IMG/VR virus record: IMGVR_UViG_3300030616_001124
Location: 1 to 36,262 of that record
Reading direction: 5' to 3' (one strand)
DNA: 36,262 nucleotides
Origin: a virus
Program-made: the position numbers and the translations under genes
Notes under the pieces: model-generated
Database searches by the model: none
What the model was told of the DNA's origin: nothing
The model's input: the letters and a program-made list of their open reading frames with translations, nothing else
Part shown: positions 30,988 through 36,262 of the stretch, piece by piece
Position numbering within the stretch: position 1 is the stretch's first letter
Layout: every line of letters begins with the position of its first letter

Positions 30988-31140
30988 TCATTTTTTTGCA
31001 ATTACGTTGATGTTACAGTCTTGCTTTTCTTCATTCCAAAGCATGCACTCTTCTTTAAGGCACTTATAAATTGGAATTTGTTTAGCTTTTAGAGCACTGG
31101 CATTAATTATAAACGGGCAGATCTTTGGTTCCTCATTCAA
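30988..31140 (-). CDS. Cys microprotein upstream of the lipoprotein
   Basis: 50 residues with TTG start at 31140 and AGGTGA 5 nt upstream on the minus strand. Pattern ICPFIIN...YKCLKEECMLWNEEKQDCNI gives five Cys, a motif type seen in small zinc proteins. It ends 13 nt before the lipoprotein start, so the two form one leftward unit. Function unknown. Confidence 0.6.
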   Translation of the reverse strand: MNEEPKICPFIINASALKAKQIPIYKCLKEECMLWNEEKQDCNINVIAKK

Positions 31141-31150
31141 TTATTTCACC

Positions 31151-31168
31151 TGACTTCCATTTTTAAAT
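31151..31168 (+). promoter_or_regulatory. Late promoter, baseplate operon (divergent region)
   Basis: TGACTTCCATTTTTAAAT, TGAC 44 nt and TATA centre about 31 nt before ATG 31195 (an alternative TTG at 31186 is closer). The symmetric TTTTTAAATTAAA core can also serve the leftward genes, which lack a TGAC box. Confidence 0.7.
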
Positions 31169-31194
31169 TAAAGGATTATAGTATTTTGCATCAT

Positions 31195-31719
31195 ATGGAG
31201 GAAGAGAATCAGCAGATTGGGATAACCCTCGAGGGCAGTATGCACGTATTTGATGCTCTTATTCAGGCGGAACACACAGCAACTGCAGATGTCCCGAAAC
31301 ATAAAACAGAGGCCGAATATTCAGTTTCGGATAATTCAATACTTAACCCAAGAAACGTCTCATTGAAACTGATGTCATTAAATGATTCTCTGGAGCTTGA
31401 TTTTTTAAAGAACCTTTTCAAATCGAAGAAAGAATTCAAATTGATAACTGAATCTGAGGTCTATGAACGAGTAGTTCTTACAGAAATGAATTATATTGAT
31501 GGCCCTATTCTGAATGCAAAATCCGTATCCTTAAGAATTCAGGAGATAATTACGGCCAAATCTGAAAGTCTCAATGTCAGCATATCTGAAATTATACCTG
31601 CAGGAGAAGATGAAGTCCCTGCAGCTTCCCATGCCACTGCTCTTGCTCAGGATATTACTGGGCAGAACATCCCTGCAATTGAATCCACCGCTGATGAGAT
31701 AGAGGGGATGGCAGGATGA
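31195..31719 (+). CDS. Dit-like baseplate/tail protein
   Basis: 174 residues. The segment FKLITESEVYERVVLTEMNY then NAKSVSLRIQEIITAKSES is the layout of the Dit-like phage tail domain (tvt....Y.nvvi....... aL.f.i...EI). Likely joins tube to baseplate. The C-terminus is acidic and Ala-rich. It overlaps the next gene in ATGA style. Confidence 0.7.
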   Translation: MEEENQQIGITLEGSMHVFDALIQAEHTATADVPKHKTEAEYSVSDNSILNPRNVSLKLMSLNDSLELDFLKNLFKSKKEFKLITESEVYERVVLTEMNYIDGPILNAKSVSLRIQEIITAKSESLNVSISEIIPAGEDEVPAASHATALAQDITGQNIPAIESTADEIEGMAG

Positions 31720-32003
31720 AGGTTCTCCCTTTCGACAGCTCTACAGGGCTTCCCCAGAAGATCGCTTTCAAGTACGGAGTGATTGCCTATACGGCTTTCA
31801 TATCCTACAATCCTGCAGCAGATCTCTATACAATTGTCCTCCGGAGAACTCTTGGCGGCCAGGAGCTCTACAGAGGAAAACTAGTCGAGGATTTCTACAA
31901 TAATATCAAGGACGAAATCACGAAAGAGGTCCTGTTTACGCTCTATGTAAAGAACCTTTCAAAGACTGAAATGGAGATCTGGGTTCTGGAGGGATCCGCT
32001 TGA
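31716..32003 (+). CDS. Baseplate plug-like protein (DUF6983 type)
   Basis: 95 residues, beta-rich (QKIAFKYGVIAYTAFISYNP, YTIVLRRTLGGQELYRGKLV). Size, strand pattern and place between the Dit-like and hub genes match the small plug protein seen in short contractile baseplates (DUF6983). The assignment is from pattern memory, not alignment. Confidence 0.65.
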   Translation: MKVLPFDSSTGLPQKIAFKYGVIAYTAFISYNPAADLYTIVLRRTLGGQELYRGKLVEDFYNNIKDEITKEVLFTLYVKNLSKTEMEIWVLEGSA

Positions 32004-32875
32004 GTGAACTCTGGAACCGGCAGGTCCTGCTCACGATCGACGGCCGGCAGTTCACTATTGACGAATATGATATTGAATTCAAAACAGAGGCCTCTAAAGA
32101 TATCAGTAAGAATCAGGCCACTATTGGTCTATGGAACCTGTCCCAGAAAACAATTGATAGTATAAAGAAAGAGGCCGATGTAGAACTGAAAGCAGGATAC
32201 GGTTTAAACATTGGGACGATTTTTAAAGGAGTTATACTAGGATACGCTCCTGAAAAAAACGAGGCAGATATGCGTATGGATTACGCTTGTTCTGATCTTA
32301 CTTTGAAATTATATGATTCAGAAAAGACCTCAATAGAGGTTGAAGAAGGTGTGCAGCTCACCGATATTGTAAGAGAGATATTTGAGATGGCAGAAGTCCC
32401 TGTAGGCAAGATCGATGATTTCGATTACGCAGTTCCGGAAAGCGGACGCCTCCCCGCCAGAGGGGAAACTGGAACCTGTAAACAAATGCTTGAAGATCTG
32501 AAGCTGGTTGCCAACGGGCACATTCAAAGAACTGAAAACGGCTGGGGTTCAAAGGATCTTTTTGTTGTATATGTCGACGGAGGCCTGGGGTATTTTACCC
32601 GGGGGAAATCGCACGATACAGAGGTCCAGATAATCAATTCATCAACAGGCCTGCTTTCTGCAGAACCTAAGCAGGAAGATGAACAAACTACTGCAGATCA
32701 GTCCGGGGTTCCTTCAGAAGGTAGGATTGAAACCCTGCTTAACTGGAGGATCCGCCTGGGGACTTACCTCAAAGTTGAAAGTAATCAATTGAACGGATAC
32801 TTTATAGTCCAGTCTTATGAGCACCTGTCTGATGGGAACAATTTCAAAACGACTATGGAGGTTGCACGGCCATGA
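32000..32875 (+). CDS. Baseplate hub protein
   Basis: 291 residues, TTG start overlapping the previous TGA with GGAGGGATCC upstream. N-terminal strand-rich domain (VLLTIDGRQFTIDEYDIEF), ADVELKAGYG and TIFKGVILGYAPE, then LTDIVREIFEMAEVP, typical of gp27/gpD-type hub subunits that bind the spike. Fits position between plug and spike. Confidence 0.8.
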   Translation: MSELWNRQVLLTIDGRQFTIDEYDIEFKTEASKDISKNQATIGLWNLSQKTIDSIKKEADVELKAGYGLNIGTIFKGVILGYAPEKNEADMRMDYACSDLTLKLYDSEKTSIEVEEGVQLTDIVREIFEMAEVPVGKIDDFDYAVPESGRLPARGETGTCKQMLEDLKLVANGHIQRTENGWGSKDLFVVYVDGGLGYFTRGKSHDTEVQIINSSTGLLSAEPKQEDEQTTADQSGVPSEGRIETLLNWRIRLGTYLKVESNQLNGYFIVQSYEHLSDGNNFKTTMEVARP

Positions 32876-33363
32876 CGATCGCCAAGAAAACCCTGGACCT
32901 CATCCAATCTGAAATAGGTAAACTTTCAACCGCTGCTGTAGGGATAGTAGATACATTTTATCCTGATTCCCTAACCGCAGATATCAGACTCAAAAACAAG
33001 TCCGAGGTCCTCCTCCCCAAGGTTCCTGTTGCATATCCCTCTTCTTCTGCCGGATCAATGCTCTGGTCTCTGGCCGAAGGAGATCTCGTTCTCCTGATAT
33101 TTACGAAGTGGGATGTAAAAAAACTCCTAAAGGACAAAGAGGCCTGCGAAGTGAACGAGAACCTCAGGTTCTCAGTGAACAATGCTGTGGCCATCCCAGG
33201 GCTTTTCTCCCAAGCTTCTGATATCCCCTATCAGCTGCAGGAGGGGGAGATTGTAATCAAGACCTCGTCAGGATCGGGTATGAAGTTTCACGGCGATGGA
33301 GAAATTAAAATTGTTGCAAAGTCGTTTGAAGTTTTGGACATGAATGAGGGCTATGAATTATGA
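32872..33363 (+). CDS. Baseplate spike, gpV/Gp138-like
   Basis: 163 residues. Has an OB-fold pattern: STAAVGIVDTFYPDSLTADI, VLLPKVPVAYPSSSAGSMLW, EGDLVLLIFTKWDV, then NAVAIPGLF and a short beta-helix-like tail (GEIVIKTSSGSGMKF, GEIKIVAKS). This matches Gp138 N-terminal spike proteins. Membrane-piercing trimer by family knowledge. ATGA overlap with the hub gene. Confidence 0.82.
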   Translation: MTIAKKTLDLIQSEIGKLSTAAVGIVDTFYPDSLTADIRLKNKSEVLLPKVPVAYPSSSAGSMLWSLAEGDLVLLIFTKWDVKKLLKDKEACEVNENLRFSVNNAVAIPGLFSQASDIPYQLQEGEIVIKTSSGSGMKFHGDGEIKIVAKSFEVLDMNEGYEL

Positions 33364-33677
33364 GTCTTGTCGCTGTTGAAGGAGATGTAGATACTGCGTC
33401 CGATGCACACACCCCTCCGTCCGGAGGAGGTCCCAAACCGATAACGCCTGTAACTCAGCAGACCTTTGCAAAGATTAATGGCAAACTGATTATGACAAAA
33501 GGGGAAGAGTTCCTGTGCCATTGTACGAGTGGTTATGCCGGCAACCTCTCACCGTGTTCTACAGTCTGGAAAATAAACGGGATCCCGGTCTGCAGAGCAG
33601 GCGATATATCTGAGGACGGCCCGCACTCCTTTTCAGGTATTGTTGTTTCAAATCAGAATTTTGTAAATTCAGATTAG
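33360..33677 (+). CDS. PAAR-like spike tip protein
   Basis: 105 residues, ATGA overlap with the spike gene. The C-terminal half has HC-type ligands (FLCHCTSG, LSPCSTVWKINGIPVCRAGD) and the IPVCRAGD...GPHSFSGIV pattern of PAAR or PAAR-like (DUF4280-type) tips, which cap the spike with a metal ion. Confidence 0.78.
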   Translation: MSLVAVEGDVDTASDAHTPPSGGGPKPITPVTQQTFAKINGKLIMTKGEEFLCHCTSGYAGNLSPCSTVWKINGIPVCRAGDISEDGPHSFSGIVVSNQNFVNSD

Positions 33678-33722
33678 CCTGATCATAAACGCATTGAGAT
33701 CCATTTTGTGTTTATGAAAAAA

Positions 33723-33742
33723 AGGACATAACTTTATGTCCT
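33723..33742. terminator. Perfect hairpin before the gp25 operon
   Basis: AGGACATAACTTTATGTCCT is a self-complementary stem of 8-9 bp. It lies in the 114-nt gap after the PAAR-like gene and just before the next promoter, with a T-run following at about 33755. It may end the tail-spike transcript or protect its 3' end. Confidence 0.45.
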
Positions 33743-33750
33743 CCATCCTT

Positions 33751-33766
33751 TGACTTTTTTTTATAT
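33751..33766 (+). promoter_or_regulatory. Late promoter, gp25 operon
   Basis: TGACTTTTTTTTATAT, TGAC 41 nt and TATA centre about 29 nt before ATG 33792. Confidence 0.7.
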
Positions 33767-33791
33767 CGCTGCTCCGGAAACAATCATTTAG

Positions 33792-34142
33792 ATGAGCGAA
33801 GCCTTAGAGATAGACGATACCGGAGACACTGTCCTTGATACTGCAGGGAGAATCAAGACGGTGAACGGGCAGGATAAAATTGTCCAGGACTTGCGGGTTC
33901 TCCTCCGGTCGGTAAAAGGATCCTTTCCTTTTGACACCTCGTTTGGTACTGAGGACCTCTCTGGGTTTCATAACCCCAATACCAAACTGATAAACTCTGC
34001 AATTCAGGCTGCTATCCTACAACATCCGGGTGTCTCTGAAGTACGTGACCTGCAGATATCCAAAGACGGAAGAATTGCAAATATCGCGTTGACTGTGATT
34101 CTTACCGATGGGGCCAGTATTGATTTGGAGATTACATTATGA
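33792..34142 (+). CDS. Baseplate wedge protein gp25-like
   Basis: 116 residues. DLRVLLRSVKGSFPFDTSFG then INSAIQAAILQHPGVSEVRD and IALTVILTDGASIDLEI are the signature of gpW/gp25 baseplate wedge proteins, the nucleating wedge of contractile tails. ATGA overlap with baseplate J. Confidence 0.85.
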   Translation: MSEALEIDDTGDTVLDTAGRIKTVNGQDKIVQDLRVLLRSVKGSFPFDTSFGTEDLSGFHNPNTKLINSAIQAAILQHPGVSEVRDLQISKDGRIANIALTVILTDGASIDLEITL

Positions 34143-35236
34143 CGGTCTTTGGAGTGATTTCAACGGGATTTCGTACGAAAACCTATGACGAGATCCTTGA
34201 GTCTCTGATGGATAACGCCAAGGAGATATTCGGCTACGATATGGACCTCTCGGTCGGAACCAAACTCGGGCAGGAGCTGCGGTCGCTCGCAGTAGAGATG
34301 ACTGGTCTTTGGCAGGAACTTGAAGGAGCATATTATTCCGGATTCATATCTTCGGCCGAGGGGCAGAGTCTGGACCGTGTTGTTGCACTTATTGGTCTGA
34401 AACGCAGTGAGGCCACCTATGCGACCGGCATTGTCACCTTCAGTGTCGATGAAGCTGCCGGTGCTGATATCACTATTCCGGAAGGGACTGTGGTCGGAAC
34501 CGAGGACGAGTCGATCCTTTTTGAAACTTCTGAAGAAGGAACACTTCTTGAAGAAGGGACTTCTGTAGACATTCCTGTCATCGCCCAGGAAAAAGGGGTC
34601 GATGGGAATGTCTCTGGAGGCTCCATAAGTGCTCTTCTCAGTTCGATATCGGAGATCGATTCTATCATTAACGCTTCCGCTATGACCGGGGGAGGAGACG
34701 CAGAGACCGATTCAGAACTCAGGATCAGGGCTATGACGATGAAGCCTACTGCCAAGGGCACAGTTGCCGCTCTGGAGTCTGCCCTTCTGGCTCTTGATGG
34801 TGTGACTGACGTGAACATTGTCGAAGATACAGACCTGCACACTGTTGACATTTCAGTTGCTGGGGGAGACTCTGGTGAGATCACAGCTGCGATTGCAGAG
34901 ACCCGGCCCTGTGGGATCGCTGTAACCTGGGATTATGCAACTGCAGTGGGCATCGACGTGACGGTCACTGTTGTAAAAACAGCCGATGCCACCGAATCAG
35001 ATGTTCAGACTCAGGTCTCTGCTGCGATCTCCGAGTGGCTTTCAGCGAAGGAAATCGGTGAGGACCTTGCATACTATGATCTGCTCCTTGTTATTGCCAG
35101 CTGCAGCTACGTAACGAATATCTCCTCTCTTTCGATCACTGACGGGACGAGTACTGCTGATGCAATAGGTGAGACGGTTGCGGTGGATGAAGACAAGAGA
35201 GCCGAGGAGGACACTGTGACGGTGACAGTAACATGA
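34139..35236 (+). CDS. Baseplate J-like protein (gp6/gpJ)
   Basis: 365 residues. Baseplate_J hallmarks: SLMDNAKEIFGYDMDLSVGT, SAEGQSLDRVVALIGLKR, a beta stretch with GTVVGTEDESILFETSE, GVDGNVSGGSI, and TGGGDAETDSELRIRAM followed by TAKGTVAALESALLALDGVT. Forms the wedge core. Confidence 0.92.
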   Translation: MTVFGVISTGFRTKTYDEILESLMDNAKEIFGYDMDLSVGTKLGQELRSLAVEMTGLWQELEGAYYSGFISSAEGQSLDRVVALIGLKRSEATYATGIVTFSVDEAAGADITIPEGTVVGTEDESILFETSEEGTLLEEGTSVDIPVIAQEKGVDGNVSGGSISALLSSISEIDSIINASAMTGGGDAETDSELRIRAMTMKPTAKGTVAALESALLALDGVTDVNIVEDTDLHTVDISVAGGDSGEITAAIAETRPCGIAVTWDYATAVGIDVTVTVVKTADATESDVQTQVSAAISEWLSAKEIGEDLAYYDLLLVIASCSYVTNISSLSITDGTSTADAIGETVAVDEDKRAEEDTVTVTVT

Positions 35237-35889
35237 CCGACGACAGAGCAACCGACATAATCCGGAGACTCTCTTCCGCCTTCCGACAGGACAAGGAGAG
35301 CAATAATTACAAGATCATTAAAGTCCAGGCCGATGAGATGGACGAAGTTGCGACCGTCATTGAGGACCTTGTGCAGGCCCACAACATAGAGCTGGCCTCC
35401 GGGGCGAGTCTTAATAGCCTGGCAGAACTGCTTGAGCTCGAAAGGGACGGCCTTTCGGATAATGATTTTAGAGCCTTGATAGCCGCGACTGCAGTGTTCC
35501 GGCGATCAAACGGGACCATTGCAGATATCAAGAATGTCGTATCTTCGATAACCGGGGTGCCTGTGGAGGATATAGTCATCCACGAGGATGGAAACACTTC
35601 ATTTTCTATCGAGATGTCAAGCCCTAACCAGAAGGCCTTCAGCTTCGAGATCCTTGTGGACAATATCGTCGCGGCCAAGGCGGCCGGGGTAGCGTTCTTG
35701 GCCGACGAGACAACGATAGTGCTGACCATATCATATGAAGAACACTCTGCAAGGCCAGGAAACCAACTCAGTGTTGTAAGTTCTGATCATAGGTACGGAA
35801 TTGGAGAATATGGAGCAGACATGTACGGGAACCCGTGTGAAATTCACTCAGCTGAACCCGGAACACTGACCCCGACAGGAGGAGATTAA
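35233..35889 (+). CDS. gpI-like tail protein
   Basis: 218 residues, ATGA overlap with baseplate J. Helical N-terminus (TDIIRRLSSAFRQDKESNNY, then LNSLAELLELERDGLSDNDF) as in gpI/gp53-like proteins that finish the wedge, a beta middle, and a C-terminal YGIGEYGADMYGNP Tyr-Gly segment. Assignment by order and pattern. Confidence 0.75.
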   Translation: MTDDRATDIIRRLSSAFRQDKESNNYKIIKVQADEMDEVATVIEDLVQAHNIELASGASLNSLAELLELERDGLSDNDFRALIAATAVFRRSNGTIADIKNVVSSITGVPVEDIVIHEDGNTSFSIEMSSPNQKAFSFEILVDNIVAAKAAGVAFLADETTIVLTISYEEHSARPGNQLSVVSSDHRYGIGEYGADMYGNPCEIHSAEPGTLTPTGGD

Positions 35890-35890
35890 A

Positions 35891-36262
35891 TTGACAGATG
35901 AATGGGTAATCCCCGATGGAATCACTCGAATTGCAGAGCTTGTAAAAGACAATTTCACACACATGGCGTTTGGGACCGGAACCGCCACAGAGGGTACAAC
36001 CTCTCCGGTGAATGAAGTCATTAGAAAAGCTGTGACTTCCGCTACAAATGACGGTGGAAACATCGAATGGACCGCAGAGATTGAAGAAGGAGACTTCAGT
36101 GAAGAAACCTATATCACTGAAATCTACATGGTTGAGCCAGGAACGCCAGACCGGTTCCTCGGGGGACGGGTGGTTGCAGCAACACTCGTTGACTCGTCAC
36201 ATGGACTAATCTATAAATTCCAGCATTCTGTGAGTGCAAAAGATGAAACTGATACGGAGTGA
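35891..36262 (+). CDS. Tail fibre-associated protein, N-terminal domain type
   Basis: 123 residues, TTG start with AGGAGGAG upstream; ends at the last base. The MAFGTGTATEGTTSPVNEVI region, then YITEIYMVEPGTPDRFLGGR and GLIYKFQHSVSA, is the style of short phage tail proteins placed between gpI and fibres. It probably anchors a fibre encoded downstream. Confidence 0.7.
   Translation: MTDEWVIPDGITRIAELVKDNFTHMAFGTGTATEGTTSPVNEVIRKAVTSATNDGGNIEWTAEIEEGDFSEETYITEIYMVEPGTPDRFLGGRVVAATLVDSSHGLIYKFQHSVSAKDETDTE

Noticed and set aside
1-36262. CRISPR arrays, tRNA or rRNA genes, insertion sequences
   Set aside because: No regularly spaced repeat-spacer units, no tRNA-like cloverleaf and no transposase were seen. 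No direct att repeat could be tested, since the flanks are missing.

Overview
The window reads as most of the genome of a tailed archaeal virus with a contractile (myovirus-type) tail, probably an integrated provirus. It opens on the first codon of a tyrosine recombinase and closes on the stop of a tail/fibre gene. Archaeal origin is supported by TATA boxes (TTTTTAAA, TTTATATA) about 26 nt upstream of leaderless ATG codons, by ribosome binding sites matching GGAGGTGATC, by a primase-polymerase fused to a D5-type SF3 helicase, and by a small Hjc-like resolvase. The many Cys-cluster microproteins and the codon use suggest an anaerobic euryarchaeon, most likely a methanogen of the Methanomicrobia; that host assignment is inference.

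Layout. (1) 1-2004: integrase, one uncertain small gene, and two divergent ribbon-helix-helix (RHH) genes facing each other across about 100 bp filled with 10-bp-phased hexamers, a plausible lysogeny switch. (2) 2007-10499: a tightly packed early operon, mostly with ATGA/GTGA overlaps: small Cys-cluster proteins, a RecT/Bet-type annealing protein, two multidomain zinc-ribbon proteins, and the 785-residue primase-helicase. (3) 10500-10690: non-coding DNA with GGGCAC/GTGCCC repeats on both sides of an AT-rich core, a candidate replication origin. (4) 10764-14786: a second early operon of small proteins with a PDDEXK resolvase and a DUF4406/deoxyribosyltransferase-like protein. (5) 14784-24356: packaging and head: TerS-like, ParB-methyltransferase, TerL, portal, MuF-type minor head protein with a toxin-like C-terminus, prohead protease-scaffold, decoration protein, HK97-type capsid protein, connector. 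(6) 24392-28851: neck, tail terminator, sheath, tube, and tail assembly chaperones with a -1 frameshift site. (7) 28888-36262: tape measure, a reversed two-gene accessory cassette (Cys microprotein and SH3-like lipoprotein), then Dit-like protein, plug, hub, spike, PAAR-like tip, gp25, baseplate J, gpI-like and fibre-associated genes. Lysis genes and receptor-binding fibres are not seen; they may lie beyond the window.

The strongest unusual signal is regulatory. Nine structural operons, plus one site inside the protease gene, carry the same promoter, consensus TGACYTTYCTTTTTAAW, with the TGAC box 38-44 nt before the start codon. No copy was seen before early genes, so it looks like a virus-specific late promoter. 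In four cases the TGA of the element is also the stop codon of the preceding gene. The internal copy would drive a leaderless mRNA for a nested scaffold protein. Other points of note: the MuF-linked toxin candidate with a 4-nt-overlapping possible immunity gene; the phased RHH operator array; the candidate origin; near-cognate (AUC, ACG) start codons for the primase and the gene before it; and the T_TTT_TTA frameshift in the tail chaperone gene.
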